Below are positions 26,766 to 36,974 of a stretch of DNA of 64,000 nt, one piece after another. The stretch covers positions 1-64,000 of the forward strand of contig NZ_JADILO010000021.1 in assembly GCF_015278125.1 (NCBI RefSeq). The letters run 5' to 3'. This DNA comes from Vibrio fluminensis (GTDB lineage Bacteria; Pseudomonadota; Gammaproteobacteria; Enterobacterales; Vibrionaceae). Both the position numbers and the translations under genes were made by a program. The notes below the pieces were generated by a model. The model was not told the origin of the DNA. It worked only from the letters and a program-made list of their open reading frames with translations, and ran no database searches. Positions within the stretch are counted from its first letter, which is position 1, and each line of letters starts with the position of its first letter.

Positions 26766-28529
26766 TTACGCTTTCAAATCTAGCATTAGGGCTAGCAGCT
26801 CCCTTTTTTCCTCGGCTGATAAACCGACGCTTCTTTCTTTGGCCTGCAGGTTTTCAATTTGTTTTTCGACGCACTGGGACAGAATTTTGTCCAATGAGTC
26901 TAAGAATATATCCATTTCGTTGTCGTCATCGAGGGGAATTTCCCATCCCGCAAGACGCAACATAAGTGCTGAGTGGCTACTATTTCGCCATTGTTCTAGC
27001 AATTGACCTGTAGTGATATTGGGGTGAGCTTGACAATATTCAAGCACTTCAAGCAATAAACTTAGCCCCGGAACTGTTAGGCTCTTCACACTACTTAAAT
27101 CCGGTACCATTTCAGCATAGCTCGGATTTTGGATTAGCAAAGCGATTACCTCACGCATTGGCGTTCGTTTAATCTCTTTATGCGGCAGCACGCGGACTTC
27201 TTTTTGTCCTTCTTTGCTAATTAATTGTTGTAACTGCCGCTCATCCATCAGGCCTAGGCGCTTACCCAGTAGATCTCTTAAGTAGAGACGCAGTGTTCCA
27301 CCCGGAACCTTATCGATCAGCGGTACCGCGAGGCTGGTTAGTTTTGCCATCCCTTCACGGTTTGAGATGTCGACTTGCTTCATTAACGAGCTGAACATAA
27401 AGTCAGACAGAGACATAGATGTTTCAATCTGTTGTTCAAATGCTTCTTTACCATGTTGGCGAATATATGAGTCTGGATCTTCACCGTCAGGCAAGAACAT
27501 GAACTTTAGCTGACGACCATCGGTTAAGAAGGGCAACGCGTTTTCCATTGCGCGCCACGCTGCGTCTCGACCCGCTCGGTCACCATCGTAGCAACAAACC
27601 ACAGTACTGGTTTGTCTAAATAAGACTTGTAGATGATCGCCGGTGGTGGATGTACCCAATGATGCAACAGAGTAATCGACGCCATATTGCGCCAAAGCCA
27701 CCACGTCCATATAGCCTTCTACGACGAGGATTCGAGGTGGTTCACGGTATGCTTGTAAAACTTCATAAAGACCGTACAGTTCTTTGCCTTTATGGAAGAT
27801 CGGTGTTTCTGGTGAGTTAAGGTATTTTGGCGTCCCGTCACCAATGACTCGACCACCAAAGCCAATCACGCGACCACGACGATCTCGGATAGGGAACATC
27901 ACACGACCACGGAAGCGGTCATAGCGGTTGCCTTTGTCGTTTTCGATCAACATCCCGCCTGTCACCAGCATTTCTTGGGTGGTGTTTTGTTGACCAAAGT
28001 TTTTACGTACCAGATCCCATTCATCGGCAACATAACCAATACCGAACTTTTGCACGATCTCGCCGGATAAGCCTCGATCTTTCAGATATTGGATCGCGAT
28101 CTTACTGCTTGGCTGCTTAAGTTGGTCACGGTAGAACTGACCGATACTGCCCATAAGATCATACAAACTGCGCTTTTGATCGCTGCTGGCTTGTGGTTGA
28201 TCTTTACGGACGTTGCCGCCTTGGCGTTGCTCTCGAGGAACGTCGAGTCCGAGGAAAGAGGCCAATTCTTCGATAGCTTCAACGAACTCTAAGCGTTCGT
28301 ACTCCATCATAAAATCAATGGCATTACCGTGGGCACCACAACCAAAACAGTGATAAAACTGCTTTTCTTGGCTTACGCTAAAGGACGGGGTCTTTTCATT
28401 GTGGAAAGGGCAGCAAGCACCGTAGTTCTTACCTTTTTTCTTAAGTTTCACCCGTGCGTCGATGATATCGACAATATCAAGTCGAGCTAGGAGGTCATCA
28501 ATAAAACTGCGGGGGATGTGTCCAGCCAT
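26766..28529 (-). CDS. dnaG: DNA primase
   Basis: A 587-residue primase that makes RNA primers for replication. The N-terminal zinc-binding domain has CCPFHNEKTPSF and CFGCGAHGNA, giving the CHC2 zinc site. The central TOPRIM domain carries VVEGYMDVVAL and DGDRAGRDAA. The C-terminal part is the DnaB-interaction domain. I chose ATG 28529 (MAGHIPRSFIDDLL), as in E. coli; an in-frame start at 28541 adds four residues. It sits between yqeY and rpoD, separated from yqeY by a strong hairpin. Confidence 0.97.
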   Translation of the reverse strand: MAGHIPRSFIDDLLARLDIVDIIDARVKLKKKGKNYGACCPFHNEKTPSFSVSQEKQFYHCFGCGAHGNAIDFMMEYERLEFVEAIEELASFLGLDVPREQRQGGNVRKDQPQASSDQKRSLYDLMGSIGQFYRDQLKQPSSKIAIQYLKDRGLSGEIVQKFGIGYVADEWDLVRKNFGQQNTTQEMLVTGGMLIENDKGNRYDRFRGRVMFPIRDRRGRVIGFGGRVIGDGTPKYLNSPETPIFHKGKELYGLYEVLQAYREPPRILVVEGYMDVVALAQYGVDYSVASLGTSTTGDHLQVLFRQTSTVVCCYDGDRAGRDAAWRAMENALPFLTDGRQLKFMFLPDGEDPDSYIRQHGKEAFEQQIETSMSLSDFMFSSLMKQVDISNREGMAKLTSLAVPLIDKVPGGTLRLYLRDLLGKRLGLMDERQLQQLISKEGQKEVRVLPHKEIKRTPMREVIALLIQNPSYAEMVPDLSSVKSLTVPGLSLLLEVLEYCQAHPNITTGQLLEQWRNSSHSALMLRLAGWEIPLDDDNEMDIFLDSLDKILSQCVEKQIENLQAKERSVGLSAEEKRELLALMLDLKA

Positions 28530-28590
28530 AAAACCTAACAAAAAAGAGTGGTGAGTTGGATAACTATCATAGATATTCTGTTATCCAGAT

Positions 28591-28630
28591 ACAAACAAGC
28601 CGTGCGATCCAATGGAGAGCACGGCTTGCT
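28591..28630 (-). terminator. Internal hairpin, yqeY-dnaG
   Basis: Perfect 10-bp stem CAAGCCGTGC/GCACGGCTTG with a 13-nt loop and a weak T-tail (TTTGT) on the minus strand. In E. coli a leaky terminator before dnaG keeps primase low; this element sits in the matching place. Confidence 0.65.
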
Positions 28631-28647
28631 GCAATATGGTTGGGTTA

Positions 28648-29091
28648 TTAAGCCAGTTTAGCGCGAACTAAACCACTTACTTTACCCATATCTGCGCGCC
28701 CTTGAATTTGTGGTTTAAGAACACCCATTACTTTACCCATGTCTTGCATGCCCGCAGCTCCAGATTCCGCAACTGCAGCTTCAATAAGCTGAGCCACTTC
28801 GTCATCAGATAGCGGTTGAGGCATAAAATCCTCAAGTACAGTAATTTCAGCGCTTTCCACATCGGCTAAGTCTTGACGACCCGCTGATTCGTATTGAGCG
28901 ACAGAGTCGCGACGTTGTTTAACCATTTTGGTCAGCACAGCAATAATGTCGTCGTCGTTCAGAGTGATCTGTTCATCGACTTCACGTTGCTTAATGGCTG
29001 ACAAAGCTAAACGAATAGTACCAAGGCGCAATTTGTCCTTGGCTTTCATCGCTAATTTTTGCTCGTCTTTGAGTTTATCAATTAGAGCCAT
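28648..29091 (-). CDS. yqeY: GatB/YqeY-domain protein
   Basis: A 147-residue YqeY-family protein, related to the tail domain of the amidotransferase subunit GatB: KLKDEQKLAMKAKDKLRLGTIR, QYESAGRQDLADVE and a C-terminal GRADMGKVSGLVRAKL. Proteins of this family are thought to touch tRNA, but the role of stand-alone YqeY is not settled. It lies between rpsU and dnaG. Confidence 0.9.
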   Translation of the reverse strand: MALIDKLKDEQKLAMKAKDKLRLGTIRLALSAIKQREVDEQITLNDDDIIAVLTKMVKQRRDSVAQYESAGRQDLADVESAEITVLEDFMPQPLSDDEVAQLIEAAVAESGAAGMQDMGKVMGVLKPQIQGRADMGKVSGLVRAKLA

Positions 29092-29117
29092 AACTATAAT
29101 CCTTTAGGACTTAGTTA

Positions 29118-29333
29118 TTAGTACAGGCGAACGCGACGAGCGTTTTCGCGAGCTAGCTTCTTAGCGTGACGCTTTTGAGCAGCTGCTTTAGCGCGTTTGC
29201 GAACTGTAGTTGGTTTTTCGTAGTGCTCACGACGACGCACTTCAGAAAGGATACCTGCTTTTTCGCATGAGCGCTTGAAACGACGTAGTGCAACGTCGAA
29301 CGGTTCGTTTTCACGTACTTTAACTACTGGCAT
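29118..29333 (-). CDS. rpsU: 30S ribosomal protein S21
   Basis: A 71-residue, very basic protein: [19 protein letters not shown] and the Arg/Lys-rich tail ending [10 protein letters not shown], essentially identical to E. coli S21. S21 helps base-pairing of mRNA with 16S rRNA at initiation. It is first in the rpsU-yqeY-dnaG-rpoD operon and divergent from tsaD. Confidence 0.98.
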
Positions 29334-29796
29334 ATGCCTTTCACCTCAGGGGTTAATTCGTTAACGCTGGCATTGGCAGTCCGAACGACTCTGTTCGGTC
29401 TATAACCAGCTTGATCAAAAATGGTGCGGAATTTTAATCCGATCACTATGGCTTTGTAAAGCACTTTGTCGAGTATATACCCATGTATTGCTTAGGGGTA
29501 GGTTGAGGTAATAAGCTTTATCTACAAAGGCTTTAGGGTGTATCGGTGCTTATTATTTTTAAATCAGCGTGTTAGTGCAGTTATTCAACCGCAGAGCACG
29601 CGAGGAAATCGAGTCTCGCTTACGCGAGGTGGACACGGTATTGAGCGGTGGAAATTGGTTTTTCCGCGGTGTTGAGTTGGTCAAAGCATAGACAATAAAA
29701 GTAACAATCCCATTTGTACAAAATTTGTTTGCAAGACGAAGGCGAGTTAAGATTGCCCCCAATTTGCAATTAATCAAGAAACATCCCGAGTAGACC
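29334..29796. other. rpsU-tsaD divergent intergenic region
   Basis: About 460 bp that must hold the macromolecular-synthesis promoters and the tsaD promoter. A direct repeat ACGCGAGG occurs at 29598-29605 and 29622-29629 with an inverted CTCGC between them. No credible gene and no clear LexA site were found. Confidence 0.4.
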
Positions 29797-30813
29797 ATGC
29801 GTATTATTGGTATCGAAACTTCCTGTGACGAAACAGGTATTGCCATCTATGATGACGAGAAAGGCTTACTTTCTCACCAGCTTTATAGCCAGATCAAACT
29901 GCATGCCGATTACGGCGGTGTTGTGCCAGAACTTGCATCACGTGATCATGTGAAGAAAACGATCCCATTGATCAAAGCGGCCTTGGCAGAAGCAAACTTA
30001 GAGCCAAAAGACATTGATGGTATTGCCTATACTGCAGGTCCTGGTCTTGTTGGGGCGCTATTGGTTGGTGCAACGATCGGTCGCAGCCTTGCTTACGCTT
30101 GGGGGGTACCAGCCGTGCCTGTTCACCATATGGAAGGCCACTTGCTCGCCCCAATGCTAGAAGATAACCCACCCCCATTCCCATTTGTTGCGGTATTGGT
30201 ATCCGGTGGTCACTCGATGATGGTTGAAGTTAAGGGTATTGGTGAATACAAGATCCTTGGTGAATCCATTGACGACGCGGCAGGCGAAGCCTTTGATAAA
30301 ACCGCCAAGTTAATGGGCTTAGATTACCCAGGTGGTCCGCTGCTATCTAAATTGGCAGAAAAAGGCACGCCTGGTCGTTTCAAATTCCCACGCCCAATGA
30401 CGAACGTGCCAGGTTTGGATATGAGTTTTTCTGGTCTTAAAACCTTTACTGCAAATACCATCGCAGCCAATGGTGATGACGAGCAAACTCGCGCGGATAT
30501 CGCTTTGGCGTTTGAAGAAGCGGTATGTGGCACCTTGGTGATAAAATGTAAGCGCGCATTGGATCAAACAGGCTTTAAACGCATTGTAATTGCGGGCGGT
30601 GTAAGTGCGAATAAGCGTTTACGTGCTGAGTTAGGCAAGTTAGCACAGAAGGTTGGTGGTGAAGTGTATTATCCTCGCACTGAGTTTTGTACTGACAACG
30701 GCGCAATGATCGCATACGCGGGCATGCAACGTCTGAAGAATGGTGAAGTAGCGGATCTTTCTGTGACCGCGAAACCTCGCTGGCCAATTGATCAATTGGA
30801 TCCGATCGCTTAA
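29797..30813 (+). CDS. tsaD: tRNA N6-threonylcarbamoyladenosine transferase
   Basis: A 338-residue ASKHA-fold enzyme that, with TsaB and TsaE, transfers threonylcarbamoyl to A37 of ANN-decoding tRNAs. Motifs: [14 protein letters not shown] at the N-terminus, the metal-binding His pair in [30 protein letters not shown] and the C-terminal [13 protein letters not shown]. It is divergent from rpsU, the standard gammaproteobacterial arrangement. Confidence 0.97.
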   Translation: MRIIGIETSCDETGIAIYDDEKGLLSHQLYSQIKLHADYGGVVPELASRDHVKKTIPLIKAALAEANLEPKDIDGIAYTAGPGLVGALLVGATIGRSLAYAWGVPAVPVHHMEGHLLAPMLEDNPPPFPFVAVLVSGGHSMMVEVKGIGEYKILGESIDDAAGEAFDKTAKLMGLDYPGGPLLSKLAEKGTPGRFKFPRPMTNVPGLDMSFSGLKTFTANTIAANGDDEQTRADIALAFEEAVCGTLVIKCKRALDQTGFKRIVIAGGVSANKRLRAELGKLAQKVGGEVYYPRTEFCTDNGAMIAYAGMQRLKNGEVADLSVTAKPRWPIDQLDPIA

Positions 30814-30864
30814 GTCATTTGGCTTTGCTCGTGGATCTTTAAGTAAAGATCCCAATGATTAAAT

Positions 30865-30896
30865 AAAAAAGGTCGCCTTATTTGCGACCTTTTTTA
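30865..30896 (+). terminator. Terminator after tsaD
   Basis: Stem AAAGGTCGC/GCGACCTTT followed by a T-run. Confidence 0.9.
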
Positions 30897-30932
30897 TCTT
30901 TGAACTGACAATAATAATCAATGGATAGAGTT

Positions 30933-31751
30933 ATGAATAAATTTACGATTGACGGCAAACAAATGGCGTACCTCGACGTGGGTCAAGGTCCAGTTCTACT
31001 GTTTGGTCACAGTTACTTGTGGGACAGTAAGATGTGGGCGCCGCAAGTGGCGCATCTTAGCCAATCGTATCGCTGCATCGTGCCTGAATTTTGGGCGCAC
31101 GGTGAGTCAGATTTTGCACCACAAGCAACTCGTTCATTGCAAGATTACGCTCAACATATCCTTGGTTTACTTGACCACCTTGAAATTCAACAATGTACTA
31201 TGGTCGGCCTATCTGTTGGCGGTATGTGGGGGACTGAATTAGTTACGCTCGCCCCGACAAGAGTGAAAGCTTTAGTGTTGATGGATACGTTTGTAGGCTT
31301 AGAGCCAGAAGTTACCCACAAAAAATACTTCGCTATGTTGAGTACGATTGATAAAGAGCAAGCAGTACCTCAAGCGATTATCGATGCAGTCGTGCCGCTA
31401 TTTTTTGCTCATAACGTCACTCAAGATAATCCACACTTGGTAGCCGAATTTACTGCTAGCCTTGCTGCATTAAAGGGAGATCAAGCTCGAGAGATTGCTC
31501 GAATTGGTCGTATGGTCTTTGGTCGACGCGATCAAATTGAAGAGGTTGAGAACTTTGCTTTACCGACTCTGATTGCGGTAGGGCAAGAAGACAAGCCAAG
31601 GCCTGTTCTTGAGTCCTATTTGATGCTCGATTGCATTGATTGCTCTGAGTTAGTGCAAATTCCTAATGCGGGGCATATTTCTAATCTTGAACAACCAGAA
31701 ATTGTTAACCAGATGCTAGAAAGCTTTCTATCTCGAGTTCATGCTAAGTGA
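30933..31751 (+). CDS. Alpha/beta-fold hydrolase
   Basis: A 272-residue single-domain hydrolase. The nucleophile elbow is GLSVGG (Ser about residue 92), the oxyanion region follows LLFGHSYLWDS, the acid is likely the Asp in VGQEDKPRPVLE, and the catalytic His is in IPNAGHISNLEQP. The substrate is not known; sequence alone resembles 3-oxoadipate enol-lactonase-like hydrolases. I chose ATG 30933 because GGATAGAG precedes it; ATG 30921 lacks a ribosome site. It is a single gene facing plsY. Confidence 0.87.
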   Translation: MNKFTIDGKQMAYLDVGQGPVLLFGHSYLWDSKMWAPQVAHLSQSYRCIVPEFWAHGESDFAPQATRSLQDYAQHILGLLDHLEIQQCTMVGLSVGGMWGTELVTLAPTRVKALVLMDTFVGLEPEVTHKKYFAMLSTIDKEQAVPQAIIDAVVPLFFAHNVTQDNPHLVAEFTASLAALKGDQAREIARIGRMVFGRRDQIEEVENFALPTLIAVGQEDKPRPVLESYLMLDCIDCSELVQIPNAGHISNLEQPEIVNQMLESFLSRVHAK

Positions 31752-31775
31752 TTTGTTTCTGTTATACCAAACAAT

Positions 31776-31806
31776 AAAACAGGCCTCATTCTGAGGCCTG
31801 TTTTAT
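31776..31806. terminator. Shared terminator, hydrolase / plsY
   Basis: Stem AAAACAGGCCTCA/TGAGGCCTGTTTT serves both convergent genes. The plsY stop codon (31786-31788) lies within the stem. Confidence 0.88.
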
Positions 31807-32424
31807 TTGTTCATCATCTTGCTTGCTATTACTGATCTTCTTCTCACCAAGTTTCGGTTCTGTTCCATCGTAGAGACGACGAATGTTTTGGTGATGTTTA
31901 AAGACAATCAAACAACACAACATGGCAACGGGCAATGTATATTGCGGTTTGATCATCCATGTATACATAGGAGCCAGTAGCACGGTAACTAAAGCGGCGA
32001 GTGAAGAGTAGCGGAAGGTTAGTGCAATCACCAACCAAGTTGCGATGACCATCGCAGTAAGATCTAAGCCGATAGGAGCGATTGCACCAAGCGCAGTGGC
32101 CACCCCTTTTCCACCTTTAAAATGGAAAAATAGCGGGTACATGTGACCTAGGCAAGCAGCAATAGCAACCAAACCAAGCATGATAGGTTCTATATTAAGG
32201 AAATAGCCGCCCCAGACAGGAATGGTACCTTTTAGCATGTCGCAGACCAGAACAGAAAGCGCTGCTTTTCGTCCGCCAATACGTAAAACGTTTGTCGCGC
32301 CAGGGTTGTTAGAGCCCACTTTTCGCGGATCTGGCAGTCTCAGAACTCGGCAGATCAAAACCGCACTTGAGATCGAACCTAACAAGTAGGCTGAGATGAT
32401 CATGGCAAGTGCTAAAGGGGTCAT
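31786..32424 (-). CDS. plsY: Glycerol-3-phosphate acyltransferase PlsY
   Basis: A 212-residue membrane enzyme that acylates glycerol 3-phosphate from acyl-phosphate, the first step of phospholipid synthesis. PlsY motifs are present: [23 protein letters not shown] and [10 protein letters not shown], with five or so hydrophobic segments. The charged C-terminal tail (about residues 190-212) is longer than in E. coli. I chose ATG 32424 ([17 protein letters not shown]), which aligns with the family; TTG at 32433 is an alternative. Divergent from folB. Confidence 0.94.
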   Translation of the reverse strand: MTPLALAMIISAYLLGSISSAVLICRVLRLPDPRKVGSNNPGATNVLRIGGRKAALSVLVCDMLKGTIPVWGGYFLNIEPIMLGLVAIAACLGHMYPLFFHFKGGKGVATALGAIAPIGLDLTAMVIATWLVIALTFRYSSLAALVTVLLAPMYTWMIKPQYTLPVAMLCCLIVFKHHQNIRRLYDGTEPKLGEKKISNSKQDDEQIKQASE

Positions 32425-32548
32425 AAGGCTCAACTCGATAAATCAGATATTTGGATGCAACCCTTGATAGAGGCTAATGAGATCTCAATGCAGGATTCAT
32501 CGGCATGTTACTCGCATATCTAGGTTACTTGGGTATATCATATCGCGC

Positions 32549-32575
32549 TTGTCGTGAGCAAACTACTCGCGACAA
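32549..32575. other. Stem-loop between plsY and folB
   Basis: Ten-bp stem TTGTCGTGAG/CTCGCGACAA (one G-T pair) with a 7-nt loop. No T-run. It could be an operator or part of the folB leader. Confidence 0.4.
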
Positions 32576-32644
32576 ACATTTGATAGCAAATAGTACGATT
32601 TTTTCTCTTGATTGGGTATCCGACCTGTACAGGAAGCAGTAAGT

Positions 32645-32998
32645 ATGGACAAAGTATTTATCGAACAACTAGAAGTTATTACGACGATCGGTGTGTATGA
32701 CTGGGAACAGGAAATCAAGCAAAAGCTCGTGCTTGATATCGAAATGGCGCACGATAACCGTCCGGCGGGTAAGAGTGATGACGTACAAGATGCACTGGAT
32801 TACGCACAAGTGAGTGAAGCGGTTATTAATCATATTGTGAACGGTCGATTCCTTTTGGTTGAGCGAGTTGCGGAAGAGGTCGCCGAGTTAATCATGTCAC
32901 GTTTTAATGTGCCTTGGATAAAAATCCGACTAACTAAACCAGGTGCTGTACCACAAGCTAAAGGCGTGGGGGTTGTGATCGAGCGAGGAAGTGTATGA
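32645..32998 (+). CDS. folB: Dihydroneopterin aldolase
   Basis: A 117-residue folate-pathway enzyme that converts dihydroneopterin to 6-hydroxymethyl-dihydropterin. Motifs: VFIEQLEVITTIGVYDWEQ, the catalytic Lys in ITKPGAVPQAKGVGV-type segment (here LTKPGAVPQAKGV), and FLLVERVAEEVA. I chose ATG 32645, preceded by AGGAAGCAGTAAGT, over the in-frame 32612. Its last bases overlap folK by four, so the two are translationally coupled. Confidence 0.94.
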   Translation: MDKVFIEQLEVITTIGVYDWEQEIKQKLVLDIEMAHDNRPAGKSDDVQDALDYAQVSEAVINHIVNGRFLLVERVAEEVAELIMSRFNVPWIKIRLTKPGAVPQAKGVGVVIERGSV

Positions 32999-33477
32999 TC
33001 ACTGCCTATATTGGCGTTGGCTCAAATTTGGAACGCAGAAAACATATTGAGGCAGCGATTGTTGAGTTGTCTCAGATTGGAGAAAATTTACGACTTTCAA
33101 GTATTTATGAATGCGATGCGGTTGGCTTTAACGGCGAGGCTTTTTACAATCTTGTCGTAGAAATGAAAACAAGCATGAAGTTGACGGATTTTTCACGCGC
33201 CCTTCGTAAAATCGAACTTAAATGGGGCCGCAAGGAAGATGCCGCGAAGTTCGAACCACGTACTTTAGATCTTGATATTATCCTGTTTGGCGACGAAATT
33301 TCGTCAGCAGAGCCTAAAATTCCGCGTGATGATATCTATCAGTATGGGTTTGTTATTCAACCACTTAGTGAACTATGTCCGAATTTGGTTGTCCCTAATG
33401 ACGGACGAACAATTGCACAAATTTTCCAGCAAGCAAATCATCCCGAAGTGTTAAGTAAGGTGCTTCGTTGGTTCTAG
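32995..33477 (+). CDS. folK: 6-hydroxymethyl-7,8-dihydropterin pyrophosphokinase
   Basis: A 160-residue HPPK, the step right after FolB. N-terminal YIGVGSNLERRK, the signature RTLDLDIILFGDEI with the magnesium-binding Asp pair, and PRDDIYQYGFVIQPLSEL are all visible. It overlaps folB by ATGA. This is a small folate operon followed by uppP 22 bp later. Confidence 0.95.
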   Translation: MITAYIGVGSNLERRKHIEAAIVELSQIGENLRLSSIYECDAVGFNGEAFYNLVVEMKTSMKLTDFSRALRKIELKWGRKEDAAKFEPRTLDLDIILFGDEISSAEPKIPRDDIYQYGFVIQPLSELCPNLVVPNDGRTIAQIFQQANHPEVLSKVLRWF

Positions 33478-33499
33478 TTTTTTCTTTTGGTGAGTATAC

Positions 33500-34303
33500 A
33501 TGGGTTATTTTGAAGCGTTTGTATTGGCATTAATTCAGGGTTTGACTGAATTTTTACCGATATCAAGTTCGGCGCATTTAATTCTGCCATCGGCAGTGTT
33601 TGGTTGGGCAGATCAAGGTTTAGCATTTGATGTTGCAGTACATGTTGGCACTCTAGCTGCTGTGATGATCTATTTTCGAAGTGAAGTGGTGAGTCTTCTC
33701 AGTGCTTTTTTTGCCTCCATTTTTAAAGGTGATAGAAGTAAGGAAGCAAAACTGGCGTGGATGATCCTATTGGCGACGATCCCCGCCTGTATTTTTGGTT
33801 TGTTGATGAAAGATATCATTGAGATCTATTTACGTAGTGCTTGGATCATCGCGACCACAACGATCATTTTTGGCCTTTTACTTTGGTATGTAGATAAAAA
33901 CTCCGCTCTGTCTGACGATGAATATCAAACGACGGGTAAGAAAGCGCTATTTATCGGTATAGCTCAGGCTCTAGCGATGATCCCTGGAACTTCACGCTCC
34001 GGTGCGACGATCACGGCTGCACTTTATCTGGGCTTTACTCGTGAAGCGGCTGCTCGTTTTTCATTTTTGATGTCAATTCCGATCATTTTGCTTGCAGGTG
34101 GCTATTTAACGTTGCAATTGGTGGTGAGTGGCGAACCGGTTGATCTTACTGTTTTGGCAACAGGCATCGTTACGTCATTTATTAGTGCCTATATCTGTAT
34201 TCATTTCTTCTTGAAGCTGATTTCGCGTATGGGTATGACGCCATTCGTTATTTATCGATTGATTTTAGGCTTTGGTTTATTTGCTCTACTAGCACTTAAT
34301 TAA
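33500..34303 (+). CDS. uppP: Undecaprenyl-diphosphatase
   Basis: A 267-residue polytopic membrane enzyme (BacA family) that recycles undecaprenyl diphosphate to the monophosphate carrier for peptidoglycan synthesis. Signature motifs: [17 protein letters not shown] near the N-terminus and [10 protein letters not shown] near residue 165. About eight hydrophobic segments. It follows folK closely and may be on the same transcript. Confidence 0.95.
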   Translation: MGYFEAFVLALIQGLTEFLPISSSAHLILPSAVFGWADQGLAFDVAVHVGTLAAVMIYFRSEVVSLLSAFFASIFKGDRSKEAKLAWMILLATIPACIFGLLMKDIIEIYLRSAWIIATTTIIFGLLLWYVDKNSALSDDEYQTTGKKALFIGIAQALAMIPGTSRSGATITAALYLGFTREAAARFSFLMSIPIILLAGGYLTLQLVVSGEPVDLTVLATGIVTSFISAYICIHFFLKLISRMGMTPFVIYRLILGFGLFALLALN

Positions 34304-34411
34304 TTCGCCTTAAACAAACTCTAACTGCAAGACCATATAACCCAATCTCGCGCCTCTCGCGACATTGTGGTATATATGTGGTCTTTCTTTTTTCTTTCCT
34401 AACAAAATTTT

Positions 34412-34693
34412 ATGCGAGTTTTTGCACTGTTCTTATTGTTACTTTTAGGCTGGCTCCAGTACACCTGGTGGGCGGGCAAAAATGGTATGGCTGATTATCA
34501 AACCGTCAGCTCTGAGATTGAGGTGCAAAACCAAGTGAATACCAACCTAACCCTGCGCAATAACGAAATGTTTGCCGAGATTGATGACTTGCGCCAAGGA
34601 TTAGATGCGATTGAAGAGCGTGCACGACATGAACTTGGCATGGTGAAAGAGGGAGAAACCTTTTATCGCATGATCGGAGAAGAGCACGAATAA
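34412..34693 (+). CDS. ftsB: Cell division protein FtsB
   Basis: A 93-residue bitopic protein: a short N-terminus, one membrane segment ([17 protein letters not shown]) and a periplasmic coiled coil (about residues 30-75), then the conserved [16 protein letters not shown]. FtsB joins FtsL and FtsQ in the divisome. Its stop overlaps the ispD start by one base (TAATG), the usual ftsB-ispD arrangement. Confidence 0.95.
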   Translation: MRVFALFLLLLLGWLQYTWWAGKNGMADYQTVSSEIEVQNQVNTNLTLRNNEMFAEIDDLRQGLDAIEERARHELGMVKEGETFYRMIGEEHE

Positions 34694-35400
34694 TGACAAC
34701 TATGAACTCTCCATCTATTGTCGCGATTGTCCCTGCGGCTGGTGTTGGCAGTCGTATGAAAGCCAACAAGCCTAAACAGTACCTGACCATTGGTCAGTTA
34801 ACCGTTTTGGAACACACCGTGTTTAAACTGCTTGCTCACCCCAAAGTGAGTAAAGTGGTAGTAGCGATCACTCAAGGTGACCCTTATTTTCCTGAGCTAT
34901 CAATTGCGACTCATCCTGATGTGGTGCGTGTTGATGGCGGCAGCGAACGTGCGGACTCTGTGTTATCTGGATTGCAGTATGTTGAGCAGCAGCAACTCAG
35001 TGAATGGGTGATGGTACATGATGCGGCGCGACCATGTGTGCGTGAGGCAGATTTAAATACACTGATAGAAGTATCGCAAGCGCATGCGGTAGGCGGCATT
35101 TTGGCCTCGCCTGTGCGTGATACGATGAAACGCGCTAATAGTGGACAAAATATTGATCACACTGTTGAGCGTGAAGCGCTGTGGCATGCGTTAACCCCAC
35201 AAATGTTTAGAACAACTCAGCTTACGCATAGTTTATCTGCTGCTTTGGCGGCGGGTGCTATCATTACAGATGAAGCATCAGCGCTAGAATGGGCAGGATT
35301 ACAGCCTGCACTGGTGCAAGGTTCTGCTGATAATATTAAGATCACTCAACCGGAAGATTTAGCGTTAGCCGAGTTCTATCTTGAGCGAAATAAAGGATAA
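34693..35400 (+). CDS. ispD: 2-C-methyl-D-erythritol 4-phosphate cytidylyltransferase
   Basis: A 235-residue MEP-pathway enzyme for isoprenoid precursors. The nucleotide-binding motif [28 protein letters not shown] and TDEASALEW are clear. The start overlaps the ftsB stop; a second ATG four codons in is possible. It is followed by ispF after 3 bp, so the consecutive MEP enzymes are cotranscribed. Confidence 0.96.
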   Translation: MTTMNSPSIVAIVPAAGVGSRMKANKPKQYLTIGQLTVLEHTVFKLLAHPKVSKVVVAITQGDPYFPELSIATHPDVVRVDGGSERADSVLSGLQYVEQQQLSEWVMVHDAARPCVREADLNTLIEVSQAHAVGGILASPVRDTMKRANSGQNIDHTVEREALWHALTPQMFRTTQLTHSLSAALAAGAIITDEASALEWAGLQPALVQGSADNIKITQPEDLALAEFYLERNKG

Positions 35401-35403
35401 CCC

Positions 35404-35883
35404 ATGATACGAATTGGTCACGGCTTTGATGTACACAAATTTGGTGGTGAAGGCCCGGTAATTATCGGCGGTGTTGCTGTTCCATACGAGCAAGGTTTGA
35501 TTGCTCACTCAGATGGTGATGTCGCACTCCACGCGCTAAGTGACGCGCTATTGGGCGCGATTGCCGCTGGAGATATTGGCCGCCATTTTCCTGATACCGA
35601 TGATAAATGGAAAGGAGCAGATAGCCGTATGCTGCTGCGTGACGTCTATCGCCGAGTGAAGGAGCAAGGTTACGTATTAGGTAACGCTGACGTTACCATT
35701 ATGGCGCAAGCACCAAAAATGGCACCGCATATAGAGAGTATGTGTGTCGCTATTGCACAAGATTTAGAAACCGAGATTGGCAACGTTAACGTCAAAGCGA
35801 CCACAACAGAGCGTCTTGGCTTTACTGGTCGTAAAGAAGGCATCGCTTGTGAAGCGGTGGTATTACTGATCAAACAAAACTAA
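35404..35883 (+). CDS. ispF: 2-C-methyl-D-erythritol 2,4-cyclodiphosphate synthase
   Basis: A 159-residue zinc-dependent enzyme of the MEP pathway. The DxH zinc motif is in [12 protein letters not shown], followed by [26 protein letters not shown] and the C-terminal [15 protein letters not shown]. Length matches E. coli IspF (159). Confidence 0.97.
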   Translation: MIRIGHGFDVHKFGGEGPVIIGGVAVPYEQGLIAHSDGDVALHALSDALLGAIAAGDIGRHFPDTDDKWKGADSRMLLRDVYRRVKEQGYVLGNADVTIMAQAPKMAPHIESMCVAIAQDLETEIGNVNVKATTTERLGFTGRKEGIACEAVVLLIKQN

Positions 35884-35927
35884 TTAAAATCGCTTATTAC
35901 ATGAAGTGATAGGTGATGGAATCAATC

Positions 35928-36974
35928 ATGTCAGATATTTTATCTTCGCTAGCTTATTTAAATGGCAAACCAACCGCTCAAGGCAAACTGAAATTAAAGC
36001 CAGAGCACTTTCAAGTCTATGAAAACCTAGGTTTTGATTTTACCGGTGAAGGTGAGCACTTGATGGTGCGCATCCGTAAAACCGGTGAGAACACTAGCTT
36101 TGTCGCCAATGAATTAGCAAAAGCGTGTGGTGTAAAATCGAAAGATGTCAGCTGGGCAGGTCTTAAAGACCGTCATGCGGTGACAGAGCAATGGCTAAGT
36201 GTGCACTTACCTAAAGGTGAGATGCCAGATTTTAGCGCTTTCCTTACGCAGTACCCGTCAATTGAGATTGTTGCAACCGATCGTCACAACAAAAAGCTCC
36301 GCCCTGGCGATCTGGTTGGCAACGAGTTTGTCGTGACATTAGCTGAAGTGAGTGATGTTGATGATGTCCTTGCGCGTCTAGAAAAAATCGCTCAAACCGG
36401 CGTGCCAAATTATTTTGGCAACCAGCGTTTTGGTCATGATGGCAATAATGTCACAGAAGCGCGTCGTTGGGGACGTGATAATGTACGTACTCGCAATCAG
36501 AACAAACGCAGTCTATATCTTTCTGCAGCACGCTCTTGGATTTTCAATGGCATTGTTTCGGCACGTATCGAGCAAGGTGCGTTCGAGCAACCATTAGAAG
36601 GTGATGTTGTGCAAGCCGGTCGTGAACAACGTTTGGTTGAGCAAAGTAATCTCGCTGAAATGAGCGAAAAGATCACTCTAGGTGAATACCTAATCACTGC
36701 GGCGCTAGCGGGCGATAATGCACTGCCAACCCAAGCAAAAGCGCTAGAGATTGAACAGCCTCAATTGGATGCTGAGCCTGATTTAATGGCATTGATCCGT
36801 GGTAATCGCATGCGTCATGATCGCCGTGAGATTGCATTGAAAGCGCATAATTTAACCTGGCAAGTTGAAGGTAATGAGATCACTTTGCGCTTTGCACTGG
36901 ACTCAGGTTGTTTTGCTACTGCTATCGTTCGAGAGTTAATTGAAGAGATTGAAGTGGAGCGCAGTTACTCATGA
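35928..36974 (+). CDS. truD: tRNA pseudouridine(13) synthase
   Basis: A 348-residue TruD that modifies U13 of tRNA-Glu. The catalytic Asp is in [28 protein letters not shown] and [16 protein letters not shown] (here [16 protein letters not shown]) motifs are present. I chose ATG 35928 after AGGTGATGGA; an in-frame GTG lies at 35913. Its stop overlaps the surE start (ATGA). Confidence 0.94.
   Translation: MSDILSSLAYLNGKPTAQGKLKLKPEHFQVYENLGFDFTGEGEHLMVRIRKTGENTSFVANELAKACGVKSKDVSWAGLKDRHAVTEQWLSVHLPKGEMPDFSAFLTQYPSIEIVATDRHNKKLRPGDLVGNEFVVTLAEVSDVDDVLARLEKIAQTGVPNYFGNQRFGHDGNNVTEARRWGRDNVRTRNQNKRSLYLSAARSWIFNGIVSARIEQGAFEQPLEGDVVQAGREQRLVEQSNLAEMSEKITLGEYLITAALAGDNALPTQAKALEIEQPQLDAEPDLMALIRGNRMRHDRREIALKAHNLTWQVEGNEITLRFALDSGCFATAIVRELIEEIEVERSYS

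Noticed and set aside
29559..29846. 95-residue minus-strand ORF over the tsaD start
   Set aside because: It overlaps the certain start of tsaD, and its composition looks non-coding.
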